Below, piece after piece: positions 1-12,978 of a stretch of DNA of 64,000 nucleotides. The first letter of the stretch is position 1. The number at the start of each line of letters is the position of its first letter. The notes beneath the pieces were generated by a model. That model was given only the letters and a program-made list of their open reading frames with translations, made no database searches and was not told the DNA's origin. Made by a program: the position numbers and the translations under genes. This stretch comes from Phallusia mammillata. Taxonomy: Eukaryota; Chordata; Ascidiacea; Phlebobranchia; Ascidiidae. The stretch is from positions 1 to 64,000 of the forward strand of contig QLIY01000270.1 of assembly GCA_003260075.1 (NCBI GenBank), written 5' to 3'.

Positions 1-173
1 TATGCAAATTTAACGCTCGGGTCAGTTTGTGCAACTGCTCGGCCGAGCACCGAGCATTAAAAACAGCGATGCTCGGTACCGAGTACTCTGGTTCTGACTC
101 GGCTCGGCCCATCCCTAATACATATGATATGTGTTCAGTGGAGATTTATGAACTGAGTTGTTAAGTGACTTAC
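1..173. repeat. Left arm of an inverted repeat around exon 4 of gene A, then its donor side
   Basis: Bases 1-118 are the inverted counterpart of 424-533 (shared features: GCATCGCTGTTTTT, GATGCTCGG, CCCGAGC-TTAAATTTGCATA). The outer ends read TAGGGATGGGC / TAGGGGTGGGC. They look like two copies of one MITE in opposite orientation. Confidence 0.65.
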
Positions 174-3100
174 CATTTTGTGCAACACTAAGTGGAACAG
201 GTTCGCCAATTTTTCCACCAGCCTCGTCAGGAGTTTGAAGTATCTCAATATCAAGACAAATCACAATCCTCCTGCAAATATAAAGCAAACGTGAACTAAA
301 ATTGCTTGCTATAAATTGTTTATCAATGTTTACATACATTTAACTGGGACAGTGGTTACCAAAAAGGACTGGTGGAAGATTGCTTGGTGCAGTCTCTGAT
401 AACTAAACTGTTGTTGTATATTAGGGGTGGGCTGAGCCATGCCAGAACCCAAGTACTCTACCAAGCATCGCTGTTTTTGATGCTCGGCTTAGCAGTTGCA
501 CAAACTCACCCGAGCATTAAATTTGCATATTCTTGCCCGGCTAATATGGGAAACTAGTGTTTAAAAGGGTATCACCACTTGTGACGTAAGGAATTTTGGA
601 AAACAAAATTAGCGAGGAATTGGGAATGTATGTGAAGCCACAATTCACCAAGTGTGCTTGACCAAACAGAACATTTGCAGTTTTAGCCAATCCCTTTTGT
701 ACATATATGATATGTCCGGTCCTTACATTTAATATGAGTTAAGTTTTTTTCGCTTGGCGAAGGAAAACATAGCAACGTGATAGCACTAAAACATTCACCA
801 AGCCCGAAATAACTGTGCAACGTCAAAACATTGTGGAGCGCACAAACAGTGAAGGGCACAAATGATGAATAATAGCTGAATGTGCAGCCAACACACCATA
901 TTATAAGGCGTTATGTCAATGGGGCTCACAAGAAAGTGAGTTGGGCGCCTTGTGAGTAAACACGACTGGAGGTCAGTACTAATGACTACAAATTATTTAT
1001 ATTAAGGGTGTTGCAAAGTTTTTTAGTGATGCAACAAGGGCTAAAAATTACATGTTTCAGTCCAAGTATATAATTAAAGTTAACCTTACTTTGACCCCTG
1101 CAAGACTGACGACTGATATTGTTTGAGTTTGAACACTGTATTCTGCTGAAGACGTCCATCAGTCACAAAATCGTTTAGCTGGGTTGCCAGCATGGAAGCT
1201 GTAAACATTTTTTTTTATGCACAACTTTAGTCCTTCACATGGAATTGTACTGCTTTTTTTGACAACTATTTTTTTCTATGATTCTTAAAGGTCAAAGAGA
1301 GAAAAACTTACATGTTAATAATAATCTAATGACATTTTTTATTAAATGCAGTTGTGATAGTGGTTCACATTAATCAAACAAATAAGCTACACCACACAAA
1401 AATCAAAACTGTCAGTTGTAACATACACACCAAAAACTACATACATCACAAAAAATACAAAAGGGTCAAATTTTAACTTTGAAAATGACCTTTTACTAAA
1501 ATAATTTGTACATTCACAAAAATAAGCACTCACTTGCAAAGCTGTGAACACCATCTGACAAAACAAGTCTCATTCTTGGCACACCAGATCCAGCTATTGA
1601 CTTTGTGCCAAGACATTGTAATATAGGATCTTTTGGTTCATGCCCATTGAGTAAGGCCTGTAAAAACACATCAGAATGTTAACTATAACTTATACTTGTT
1701 ATAATTAGGGCAATTATTTTTGGACCTAAAAAACGAAAATTTTGATCTACAAATTGAAAATTTTGACAAATTTTGACTTTAAAAAACTTTTTTTTGACAA
1801 AATTTTGACCTATGAAAAATTCAAGTAGTTAAATTACACATTATTGTACAAAAAGTTAAAATATGGCTGTAGGCTACTCTGTAGAGCAAATGTCTAACAG
1901 AAGGGCAAAAATCTGAACACAGACCTAGCCTGTTCTGAAAAGGGAAATGAGCTAATTAAAAATCACTGCCAAAAAACTGCAGCTAAGACACAACAAAAAT
2001 TATTCAATACAGTTGTCTAAACGAAAGATACATGAAATACCTAAAGCAATACCGAAGCAAGATCTGCACCTAACCTGCAACTGCCGTAAAATGACCTGGG
2101 ACCTACCAAAATTTTGCACGTTTTGAGATGTGTTGAGCATCACACCATATCAACCTAATTATTTCACTCACTTTATGGTTTATGATTCACAGTAAGTAGG
2201 TAATGGGCCAATTACAACAGTATAAAGTAGGCTACAAGGTGTAAAATGAACAGTTCACTGACAGTGCAAGCTCTACAACACCACGACAATGCAGTTTGTA
2301 AACATTTTTAACTTTGTGAAAAAATATGGAATTTTGACAATTTTTGACCTATTCCAAAAATTTTGACAAAATTTTGACTTTTTTTACAAGTCAAAAAATA
2401 TTTGCCCTAGTTATAATACATGTATTTGATAGTTTAAATCAGTGTGGTCCAACTTAATTTTGTTGCGGGTCATTCAAAATCATTTACTTACTATGCAGGG
2501 CAAAGTTCAAATTTTTGCCGGAAAAGCTTTTTTCTGGGTCAAACTCTTGGGTAACTATATACCTTTTTTATCCATAGACAAGTTTATTTTTATATTTTAT
2601 AGTTATTTACTAAGTAGAAGCTGTCAAAAACATTCAGTTTCAACTTAGCACAAAATACCCTATAGAAGCATAACCATTTATTATATAACAATCGGTCACG
2701 TCTAAAACTGCGGGCCCACTTGGATCACTTGGCCCGCTTGGCCCAGCACTTCATGCAATTGAAAAACTGCGGGCCACTATATATCCAGTGCTTGTCACGT
2801 CTCTCGCAAGTATAAAAACTGCGGGCCCGCTGTATCCAGTGCTTGTCGCGTCTCTTGCAAGGAAAAACTGCGGGCCCACTATATCCATTGCTTGTCGCGT
2901 CTCTCGCAAGTATAAAAACTGCGGGCCCGCTGTATCCAGTGCTTGTCGCGTCTCTTGCAAGGAAAAACTGCGGGCCCACAATATCCATTGCTTGGCCCGT
3001 CTCTCGCAGGACAAAACGGGCCAAGTGCCGGGCCAAGCGGGCCCGCAGTTTTAGACGTGACCCCATAACAATGCCTTGTCATGTGTCACAACAGAAGATT

Positions 3101-3667
3101 TTGCAGTATTTAGTGTGTGTTAATCCTCACATTTTAAAAACATCGAATTATTGAAAACAAAACTTATAGTTGTCATTAAAATTTTGGGACTTTTGTGGGC
3201 CGACAAAATAATCTCGCGAGCCACTATTGGCCTGCGGGCCTGCAGTTGGACCACGCTGGTTTAAATGAACATACGCTGAAAATGCAATATTTACCTCCAG
3301 GTTTAACAATTAAAACATTTATTATAGAATTGGTAAAGTTTAAACTTGAATCAAAATGCACACATTATATTATGAATATGTAAGGCTTTGACCTTTGACT
3401 TACTATTTTACCATTAACAAAAAAACAGGGTCTTTAACTCTAGTCTAGTCAAAGGTGTGATGTCCAAGACTGGACTCTTTATCTCGCAAGACTGAATATA
3501 TGTTTTCCAAACACAAGAGAGTCAGTTAGTTTGGGGGAGCAGTCTCAAATTTGTAAGAATAAGAACAGCATACAAAATTATTCCAGCAAAACATTTAAGC
3601 TTAGAAATGCACATTTAGTATCAGAAGTACTTACCGAAATAGCTCCTTCGGTTAATTTGAACGGCAT
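174..3667 (-). CDS. Gene A: RPA70N-like single-domain protein, 3' end outside window
   Basis: Exons (minus strand order) 3635-3667, 1534-1657, 1090-1198, 174-271, each bounded by GT-AG sites and joining in frame to 121 residues. The product reads like the N-terminal OB fold of RPA1: LTEGAIS start, DPILQCLGTK strand, RMRLVLSDGVHSF, SMLATQLNDF, RIVICLDIEIL, and GGKIGEPVP. In RPA this domain binds acidic peptides of checkpoint and repair proteins in the nucleus. That is family knowledge and is untested here. The basic-cleft pair (R-M-R before LVLSDG) is kept. By analogy with genes B and C, one more small exon with the stop should lie left of base 1. The last visible donor is GT, whereas B-F use GC at this position. 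Intron 1 carries two adjacent hAT-like insertions. Family assignment is firm; function is inferred. Confidence 0.85.
424..533. repeat. Right arm of the inverted repeat around exon 4 of gene A
   Basis: Pairs with 1-118 with scattered mismatches. The loop between the arms (about 300 bp) holds exon 4 of gene A. Confidence 0.65.
1706..2409. mobile_element. hAT-like non-autonomous element, 704 bp
   Basis: Terminal inverted repeats TAGGGCAA...ATTTTT / AAATATTTGCCCTA, flanked by a perfect 8-bp duplication GTTATAAT (1698-1705 and 2410-2417). An 8-bp duplication is typical of hAT transposons. The interior is rich in ATTTTGAC and has no transposase. It lies in intron 1 of gene A. Confidence 0.8.
2440..3258. 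mobile_element. hAT-like non-autonomous element, 819 bp, with internal minisatellite
   Basis: Ends CAGTGTGGTCCAAC and GTTGGACCACGCTG; perfect 8-bp duplication GTTTAAAT (2432-2439 and 3259-3266). Related copies are at 5187-5559 and, in part, 5883-6258 and about 11030-11140. Confidence 0.85.
2696..3060. repeat. GC-rich minisatellite with dyad ends
   Basis: About five units of roughly 51 bp, each with AAAAACTGCGGGCCC then (A/C)TGTATCCAGTGCTTGTC-like sequence. Alternate units resemble each other more, giving a two-unit period near 102 bp. The outer ends are inverted copies (GTCACGTCTAAAACTGCGGG and its complement), so the block was probably a fold-back insertion inside the hAT element. Confidence 0.75.
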
Positions 3668-3753
3668 TTTGCCAGAGTATTTCCCAAGAACGCAAAATTG
3701 CCTCAAAACAGCGATCATAAATCACGCCAAGATTTCCCTCCAACTTGCATTCC

Positions 3754-3810
3754 TCCCGCCAAATGATTTTTCTTTCGTTACTTATTTGCCACTAATGTCG
3801 CACAAGAGCG
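3754..3810 (-). promoter_or_regulatory. Gene A upstream module: E2F-like site plus conserved block
   Basis: Read on the minus strand, 3754-3763 is TTTGGCGGGA, a match to the E2F consensus. It lies 87 bp upstream of the ATG. At 3788-3810 is a 23-bp block ending in CACAAGAGCG on the plus strand. The same two-part module is upstream of genes B, D, E and F, with a degenerate E2F part in C, although the surrounding sequence has diverged. E2F control of replication genes is established; its use here is inferred. Confidence 0.6.
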
Positions 3811-3893
3811 CATAACTAATATGATTTCTATGTTTAGTAAGATGGTGTTCATAATAATCTATCGACAGGTTTTAGTGGTTTCAGTAGTATACT

Positions 3894-4073
3894 CAGTGGT
3901 AGGATTCAAACTTTTTGTCAGCCGGTTCTATTCAAAAGTTTATATTTTTCAGCCGGTTCTGTTACAAAAAGTCCATTTGCAGTAACCAGTAATGCTAACC
4001 GGTTCGCTGATCTTATAGAATTTTGTGAGACGGTTCTGTAGAACCGGTGCGAACCGTATGGATCCCACCACTG
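3894..4073. mobile_element. hAT MITE, 180 bp
   Basis: Ends CAGTGGTAGGATTC and GGATCCCACCACTG; perfect 8-bp duplication AGTATACT (3886-3893 and 4074-4081). The interior has repeated GCCGGTTCT / AACCGGT motifs. A sister copy is at 8677-8858. Confidence 0.88.
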
Positions 4074-4081
4074 AGTATACT

Positions 4082-5059
4082 ACTAAACTTTAATGTCGGG
4101 ATCGACTGACCAAACATATACGCTTTTGAGTAGATATTATCAATACTTCAAGCAGCAAAGTTTGTTTGTTATAGGTAGCCTACGTAACGCTTTTCAAAAT
4201 TAGAAGTTATCTGACTAGCATTGCAGATCTACATGTACGCATGAAGTGGTGTTTGCAAAAAAGTCAAATATACCATACTCTGCCAACTAATCTAATGTTA
4301 TTTGCCTATACAAGCAATTTAAGCACATTGTGTGTTGTTGAGTTGAGTTTGTTACGTTATTAAAAGTTCACATGTTGCCAAATAAAGTCCGAATCATTTA
4401 TTTGTCCACGCACACCGCTTCCGACCTAATGCAATTTTGCTAACAGTGAATCAGGGGTGCTACTACACCAAAGTAGTTGTTTTACGAGGGTCCAATTTAA
4501 ATGCACCACTGATCTTTTGTCGGAAGTTGAAAAGTTAAACACATGGTGCTATTGCTCGTACACTTTTGCCTATTTTGTAAAGTTCGTATTATAGAGGTCA
4601 ACACAGTGATATATTGCAGAACTGAACATTTAATATTCCACCTATGTATGGAAAAAAACAAGAAGTAAGGCATTTATTTACGAGCACTATTAACACCAAT
4701 ACAGTACAATAATAACACGAATGTGGCAATAGCAAAAACTTCTTCAAATCGGTTAAAGGCGATAAAATTGTACAAGCAATATGGATGGCACTAGCTAACG
4801 TCAACATAACAAAATAGTAAAAAATGAGACACAATAATAACTGAACAATACAATTCTACTAAATCTCATGCTTAATGCAAAACAGTGCACCACTTAACTG
4901 CATGTGGTCTACAGTATTGATCATGAAGAATTTTGGTAAAAACACCCATAAAGATACAGTTTTTTTGTGTCTTCTAATTTGCATGAAGATTAATATTTCA
5001 CACAGGAAAGCATTTGTCCAGGGTCAAATGGGTGTTAGTATGTTGATGAATTGACAGCA
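4082..5059. other. Spacer between gene A promoter and gene B stop
   Basis: Holds no coding sequence I can support. The stretch 4970-5059 resembles the 3' flank of gene C and is probably the 3' UTR of gene B. Confidence 0.4.
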
Positions 5060-8000
5060 CTACACGGCATCCAGGTATAAATCCTCAACACCTGGTCTGG
5101 TTGTAAGGGGTAAAGTCTCATGCCCATAGGCAGCTGTAATAAGTCAAATCGTATGTCACACATGATTCAACTCTTATAAACTAGATCAGTGTGGTCCAAC
5201 TTTATTTTGTTAAAGTTATAGTTACCCTAGAGTCAGGCCAAGGTTTAAATTTTTGCCGGAAAAACTTTTTTCTGGGCCAAACTCTAGGGTAACTATACAC
5301 CTTTTTTATCTATAATATCTTTATATTTTATAGTTATTTACTAAGTAGAAGCTGTCAAAAACATTCAGTTTCCACTCAAGCGCAAAAATCCCCCCGAATG
5401 CTTTACAGAAACATAACCCTTTATTACATAACATTTAGTGTGCGTTAATCCTCACATTTTCAAAACATTGAATTATTGAAAACAAAACTTATGGTTGTTA
5501 TTAAAATGTTGGGACCTTCGCGGGCCAACAAAATTATCTCCTGCAATTTGACTCTGCTGAACTAGATAATGAATTGATGATACCAACTTAAATCCCTAAT
5601 TTTACAAGTCAAGTAATTAATAGGACTTGCCATTTTGTGAAACAGCAAACCGAACAGGTTCACCAATTTTTCCACCAGCCTCCTCAGCTGATTGAAGTAT
5701 CTCAATATCGAGACAAACCACAATTCTCCTATAAATAAAACTTAACTGTAAATTGCTTGCCACACATTGTGTACAAATGCATGCAAATAGAACAGTGGTT
5801 CTTAAACAATGTGTCTAGGCATACTGGTGGGACCTGGTAGGTAGCTAGGTGCACCAAACGAAATTGTTAATTTGTAGTACAGTGTGGTCAAATTGTTTTC
5901 TTGCAGGCTATTAAAAACTGGTAACTAACTCCATGGGCCAGTGCATAAATGTTGGTTGTGGCTATGCAAAATCATTTAAGTAAGTACCATTTTCAAAGTG
6001 GTTGAAATTTTTGTTTTTTATTACTGAGTGGTAAATTGGTGTACATGAAGCGTATTGTAAAACTGTTGTGGTTGTACTTATTTGCAGTTTAAACTGTTTT
6101 GTGACACAAACAGGGTGGCTGTTTTTCACAAATAAATTAAAAAAATTAAATTACATTCATGAAGCGTCTATGCACAGTTTGTTGAAGCAGAAAATGTTTG
6201 ATTTTTACAAGTCAACAAAATTAAATTTTGGGCCACAAATGGCCCACAGGCCTGCAGTTGGACGTAAGTATGTAGTCAAAGTGAAAATATTCAAGGCCCT
6301 CTTCAACAAAAGTTAATCTTACTTTAAACCCTGCAAGACTGCTGAATGATATTGCTTGAGTTTGAACACTGTATGCTGCTGAAGACTTCCATCCGTCACA
6401 AGATGATGTAGGTGTGTTCCTAACATAACAACTGTGAATAAATATCGTTATTTATTTTGTAAATAGCTTTAGTTCTTTACATGATATTGTACTGCCAATG
6501 AAAGCCTCAAGTTTGCTTTTTCAGACTCCATGTTTTGTGATAAGTAAACCTGATTGTAACTAACTACTAGAAGAAGGTTGGCTAATGTTATTGCACTGGG
6601 TTTTTAATTTTTTAATTTTGTGTTTGACATCATCGTAACAGAATGTGTAATCAAAACATTTGGTAATTTCAAACACTGAGCCGCATCAGGGGGATCAAAT
6701 AGCTGAAAAGCGGCTCCAGGCCCGAGGGTTGCCAACCCCTGTTCTATAAGTTTCTTTGGGTCATATTGAAAAACAATTTTTTGTTGATTTAATTTAATAT
6801 AAAAACTAAATCAGTTTGTAGCTTTTGGTTTCTTCTAACATGCCACAATATATATTTAGAATTATACACAAATAAAATCTAATCTACTGTTTAAAAACTA
6901 AGCACTTACTTGCAAAGCTGTGAATCCCATCTGACAAATCAAGTCTCAATCTTGGCACACCAGACCCAGTTATGAACTTTGTGCCAAGGCATTGTAAAAT
7001 AGGGTCTCTTGGTTCACGACCATTGCCCAAGGCCTAAAACATCATCAGAACAATATATTTTCAAAACTTGTGTATACTATTTGAAATAAAAAAATAGTTT
7101 GCACATGAGTAGTTTTGAGTAACACCAAAAGCAAAAAAAACAGAAAAAGATAGGAAAAGCAGAAAAAGGAAATTTGTACATTTCTAAAAGAGGGAAAAAG
7201 ATAAAAGAATAAAAAACAATCGATAAATACTGAAATTTCTTGTTTAATAATCTTAGAAAAAATGGGAAATGTTTTTTATTGTTTTTCATGCCATTTTAAC
7301 TCGTAAAAAACATTTGAAAGCGACCAAATAGGATTCTACATCGATTGTGACAAAATACAAAAAAACGAAAAATGTCTCTTTAATTGTTTTTAATGCTGTT
7401 TTAACTCGTAAAAACAATTTGAAAGCAACCTGAAAGCACTCTACATCAATTGTGTCAAAATACAGAAAAAGAGAAACATGGGAAATGTTTCTTTATTTAT
7501 TTTTAGTGTCATTCTAGCTGGCAAAAACTTGAAAGCGATCTAATAGCTTCTACATAGATTTTATTTCCAGGGCAACCCACAGGTTCACAAATTTTGCATG
7601 CCTCAGTGGAGCAATTTGCTTTAAATAGAAAAACTTAGTGTTATTGTTGTTTTTTAATTGGCAGTGAAGAGCCTGGGTGGCATTCCCTGTTCCAAATCGC
7701 ACTCACAACCCATTTTGCTTTGTCTTTTATTTGTTTGGGCTTAGTGAAGGAATATATACAGGTTGTTGATTAACTAGCGTGCGCTTTAGTTTTACCAGTC
7801 CTTTAGCAGAATTAACATCAACAATAAAAGAAAATTTATTACCGGTGTATAGGGGTTATTGTGGCAACTGTATGACAAGCGGCAACTACTTGAAAAACCT
7901 TGTTCATAATTAGTTTAGTTTGAATGTAGTTAAGGGTGTCAATTGAAACAATACTTTTTGTTTAGGATTGAATTGTCACTATGAGAAACCAACGCCCTCC

Positions 8001-8344
8001 ATGGTTGCATACTAAACACATATTGTCAAAGGAATTTGCTTCTTTTTGCAGCAAAGTGACCTCATACATATTTCTTCCACACACTGAAGATGAAATAAAT
8101 CAAACAATAAAAATTTGATTTAGAATGCTATTAGATCACTTTTGAAATGTTTATTACGATTTAAAATAGCATTAAAGACAACCAATATTATTGTCAAACA
8201 CAAGACAGTCAGTTAGTAGCAATTTTGCTTAATAGTAGAACAAAATATACCAAAGTTTAATAAAATACTCCTGCAGAACTTTTATGCTTCATTTTTACCG
8301 TTATAACTTACCGAAATAGCTCCTTGCGTCAATTCAACCCGCAT
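5060..8344 (-). CDS. Gene B: RPA70N-like single-domain protein (145 aa)
   Basis: Five exons: 8312-8344, 6910-7033, 6323-6431, 5631-5728, 5060-5133, total 438 nt, open throughout. Exon lengths 33/124/109/98/74 equal those of gene C. Residues 1-121 form one RPA70N unit (LTQGAIS; DPILQCLGTK; RLRLDLSDGIHSF; RIVVCLDIEIL; GGKIGEPV). The last exon gives a short tail, LPLTTRPGVED followed by LYLDAV and stop. There is no second OB fold and no zinc-binding region, so this cannot be a complete RPA1. Intron 4 begins with a GC donor (5625-5630) and contains a 373-bp hAT-like element with a perfect 8-bp target duplication. An E2F-like site lies 97 bp upstream of the ATG. The tail has no family I recognise. 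Confidence 0.88.
5187..5559. mobile_element. hAT-like element, 373 bp, in intron 4 of gene B
   Basis: Starts CAGTGTGGTCCAAC; its other end is worn (AATTTGACTCTGCTG). Perfect 8-bp duplication AACTAGAT (5179-5186 and 5560-5567). Same family as 2440-3258. Confidence 0.82.
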
Positions 8345-8440
8345 TTTCTTAGATATTTCACTAATAACGCTGAAAAAGCTTCAAAACCACCATGAAATTT
8401 AGGAATTTACAGCACGATTTTCCTCCAACCCAAACAATCC

Positions 8441-8497
8441 TCCCGCCAAAGCAGTATGTTTTCGTTTTGAATTTGTCGCTAACGCCGCCCCTGAGCG
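8441..8497 (-). promoter_or_regulatory. Gene B upstream module: E2F-like site plus conserved block
   Basis: 8441-8450 is tcccgccaaa on the plus strand (TTTGGCGGGA on the gene strand). The 23-bp block at 8475-8497 ends CCCTGAGCG, with small changes from the family form CACCAGAGCG. Confidence 0.6.
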
Positions 8498-8676
8498 AAA
8501 AAGTATGACTTATGTCAAGTATGGTCTTCTCTTACAAAACCATTACTGATCCAGCAAATAGGCTCGATAACTTTTAAACTAGATCTCGTGGGGGGGGGGA
8601 CACTTACAAAACTATTACTGATCCAGCAAATAGGCTCGATAACTTTTAAACTAGATCTCGTCAAAACTCCGACAAG

Positions 8677-8858
8677 CAGTGGTGGGATTCCAATTTTTTG
8701 GCAGTCGGTTCAATAACAAAAGACATATTTTTCAGCCGGTTCTGTTACAAAAAGTCCATTGACGGGGGGGGGGGTAATGCTTACCGGTTCGCTGATCCCA
8801 TAAAATTTCGTGAGACGATTCTATAGAATCGGTGCGAACCGGCTGAATCCCACCACTG
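8677..8858. mobile_element. hAT MITE copy with internal poly-G
   Basis: Ends CAGTGGTGGGATTCC and GAATCCCACCACTG match the element at 3894-4073. Flanks CCGACAAG and CCTGCAAG agree at 6 of 8 bases. A run of 11 G (8764-8774) replaces about the same length of unique sequence in the sister copy. Confidence 0.78.
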
Positions 8859-10522
8859 CCTGCAAGCCGTTTTATTTGTTGCTGACGATCACAAAGTTCA
8901 ATGAATTTAACAGAAAACCGAGCAGACAGTGATATTAAGGAACCAGTTGGCATTTAATTAAGGAACCAGTTGGCATTTTAAGCACATGTTGCCAAATAAC
9001 GACCCGAATTCAAAGCACAGTCCTGTAAACTTTTGTCTTACTCGGTTAATACTAAAAGTGACCACCAAAAGTGTTTAAAGCATGTTGGCGTCATCGGCTG
9101 TTGACAAATCCTAACTATTAACATGCAAAAAAGGCTAACTGTTTCTTTGGGCTATTAGGAGACTCGCGCAGAACTTGTAAATGCGGCGATCTGACTTTAT
9201 TAACGGGACAGAGACTAAGATGCTCAGAGTAAACGTAAGAGTGAGAGTGAGAGTGAGAAATATACAAGGGCTTATAAAGCGCACAAACACGTGGTATAAA
9301 ATACATACGAGAAAAAATGACGAGACACTAAACAACACAAACAGGCGCACAGCAGGACACACAAATGTCTTGACACAAGTTACAAAAGGAAACAGTGACA
9401 AGTTAATCCCAAACACACACCGAGTAAATCTAAAACACACACGCGGACGTTACAAGGCAACACACAGTACAATCTTGCGCATAATTTATAATTTGTAATT
9501 GACTATTAACTACAAATTTCATTTTTATACATGTTGATTGCTACACAATCACCCCCTTTGGAGCCTGTGATAAATTAATAGGGTGTTGCTCAGCACTACA
9601 CTGCAGACTGGTACACCTAACATAGAAAGGCCGACAACTGGTTAAGTTAAACCGACGATGACCAAGAAGCGTTGGGTTGGGTCTGTAAGATATTTCACAA
9701 GTATATGCGTTTTTCTGTCTTTTGAAACAAACATTTCAAACATTTGGAGGTACAAATGCTCCTAACAAAATATTTGAAGTTGATTACCTCTTTCTGCGTG
9801 ATGTTTTGTGTCCTTTTGGTATTTTTTGGAATTTTAAGCTGCCATGGTGCCATGCAGATTTTTTGGGAACAAGGTCAATATAAGTTGAACTAGTGGTTCT
9901 CAAACCATGCGCCCTAGGTGTGTCTTAAGATGACTATATAACAGCTTAATTTAATGAGGTCACTAAATGTTTTAAATGATTTTTTCACATTCTCCTGCGT
10001 TTTAGTTGTTTTATTGGTGCAATCGAGGTTATTGTGGAAATACTGCTGCAAATAGTTTAATGATGTGACATAGAAACAGAAAACAGTTGTAACAATGTGG
10101 CAGTTCGAAAAGCGTGTGGGAAAACATATAAAAAACATGAAAGGCACTGTGACATGACGCGATACATTTAAAGCAGCAGATATCAAGAACTAACAATGAG
10201 CATTGTGAATGACAACACACTAGGATGGATGACATCGACAGGAGCACAACAAAACTCGAATAAGAATAACACACATGTGTAACAGTCAGAACAGCATAAT
10301 TCTTTTAAAACACATGCTTAACGCAAGGCAGTGCACTGTATGACTACATTTGTACTAATGTTATGAGACCCATGTTGTTTAGAGGCATTTTCAAGGAAAT
10401 TTTTTGTACAAAATCGTTATAAATTTACATTTTTGGCCTGCCTTCTAATTAGCAAGAAGATGAATATAGCACACAAAACAGAAGCTGTCCTGGGCTGAAT
10501 AGATGCTAGTATGTTGATGAAT
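8859..10522. other. Spacer between genes B and C
   Basis: Contains a GTGAGA microsatellite near 9236-9263 and an hAT-type end (GTGGTTCTCAAACCATGCG, about 9892). No gene recognised. The part next to 10523 is probably the 3' UTR of gene C. Confidence 0.35.
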
Positions 10523-12938
10523 CTACAGGGCATCCATGTATACATCCTCAACACCTGGTCTGGTTGTAAGAGGCAAACACCCACACATATCGGCAGCTGT
10601 AATATGTAAAGTTGTATGTCACACATTGAGATCCTACTGATATAAAATGGATGAAATGATGATAGCCTACTAACTTTAAATCGCTAATTTTAAAAGTCAA
10701 GTGCAGTGTTTTTTTAAGGTGTCAAATTTCTCCAGCGGTTTCCCAAAATTTGAAATGTGGCTATTTTTTGGTATTTAAATGAAACACTTGCGGTCTCTTA
10801 AAACCACTTAGCGGTCACCCAAACCAAACCTTAAAAAAAACCTGGTCAAGTGATTAATTGAACTTGCCATTTTGTGAAACACCAAGCCTAACAGGTTCAC
10901 CAATTTTTCCGCCAACCTCCTCAGCTGATTGCAGTATCTCAATATCAAGACAAACCACAATCCTCCTACAAATACATACTTAACTTTAAAATGCTAGTCG
11001 CACGTTGTACATAAACATATGTAAGGTTTGTCTCAACTAATTCTTGCATTTTGGGACATTGAAAACAAAAATTGTGGTTGTCATTTAAATGTTGTAAATA
11101 ATTTCACGAGTCAATAAAATTATCTTGTGGGCCCCTGCTGGTGTAGGGTGTTATCTAGACTCTAGAGGTAGTCTGACTTGTTTGTTTTTAAGGCAATAAA
11201 AATACCGATAAAGTTTAATAAATAATAAATCAAAGTGAAAATAAACAAGCCCCTCAGTAACAAAAGTTAATCTTACTTTGAATCCTGCAAGAGTATTGAA
11301 TGGTATTGCTTCAGTTTGAACACTGTATACTGCTGGAGACGTCCGTCATTGATAAAATCAATTAGAAGATGTGCCAACAAAGCAGCTGTAAATAAATGTT
11401 GTTTTCAATTTGTATGTTTGTACATAGCTTTGGTCCAAGTGTGCAGGGCCCTCGAGATCAAAAAATATCCTGGTGCAAGTAAATTTCTGGGCCCCCCTTT
11501 GAACGCTATAGTCATGTCTAAAATAGTGATTAGTTTATGCGCTGATGATCAAACATTTAAAACGTTCATTCGTCATTCAGAACTGCGGAGGTTCACGCGG
11601 GTCTGCAAAGTACTGCTACTCTCGAATTAACAACGCAATATGTTTGCGCTATGAGCCTCACTAAGTTTGTAGTTCAAACTGCTGCCTCAAGATTCCTTGG
11701 AGATAAACTCCAGAAAAACCACTTATCCGTTGACTACATATTGTTGGTTTATTTGGTTCAGCGACAGAAATATTTCAAGAAGTCTTATTCAAATAGAATC
11801 GTAATTAAAGAGAAAACAGTAATTAGCAATTAACACCAAAGTATAAAAGAATCCAAAACTTGATTCAAATATTTAATAGTACAGGTAATATTTCACAAAC
11901 ACGGAACTATGTATTAACTTGCAACTCTATGTCTCAGTTCTAATTAGTTAGGCTTATATTTGCCGGTTAATTATTTATTTAATTATTTTTTATGTCTAGT
12001 ATGTCTAATGGCCGTGGGAAGACTCGAGGTCAGAGCCGCCAGGGGGGGGGGTTTTCAGTTAAAATCGGTTAAGGCCGCGCGTCATTATTTCTCAAACACT
12101 TTTTTCCAGCCACTGGTAAATTTTCGTCCCAGCGCTTAAAGTAAAACTAATAGTCATTTTCCCAGTCACTGTTAAATTACTGTTAATTTTTAGTCCAAAC
12201 GCTTCAAGTTTAATTCAAACACTTAGTCATTTTTCGAGTCTTATCTAAGCTAACGCGGGTTTGCCTTTTCTTTAGCTCCTGCCTTTCCAAACGTTAACAA
12301 AAAAATGACAATTTTCCCAAAAATTCCGGTTTATATAGGCAGGAGTGAGAGGATTCCCGAGCGCTGTGAGCCGTCAAGTGTGTATTCATTGGTCAAGAGG
12401 AGCTCGGAGCCGTTTTTAGAGCGATGTATATTGTGAGATGCTTTGCCCTACGTTCCATATTATTATATATGACCGCTACAGAACAAAGAAAAGCAAGTTG
12501 GCATATGGATAATTGACACTAAATAAAAGGCTTGACAAATCTTAAAAGTTTTGAAAAACAAATATTCTTACATCTTTACTACATGCACTAGAACAGGGGT
12601 GGGGAACATGCGGCCTGGTATGTCAAAATACATTTTTAGGATGTTGATATTACAGATTGCACCAGGCGCTGAAAAATAGACAGAAACGTATTTGTTGACC
12701 TTTACGCCACATCACTATTTGATCAGTTCTAGGGCTGGTGTTTTCAAATTAGAACCACTTGTCCCATGGTGGAGATTTCCTTACAATTGTTTGCGCATAA
12801 TCGAATGTCTCAAACTCGTCTGTGATGTCACAAGTTGCTTTTAGATCATTGATCTTTGTAAATAAGCGAGTTTCAATTCTCTTAAACCGTAAGTCATACA
12901 ACTCTACAAGGGAATATCAAAACAACCATTACGTAAGT

Positions 12939-12978
<40 letters not shown>

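Noticed and set aside
2725-3154. Overlapping frames with repeated AGPLYPVLVAS or RDKHW words
   Set aside because: These are the minisatellite read in several frames on both strands, a sign of repeat and not of coding.
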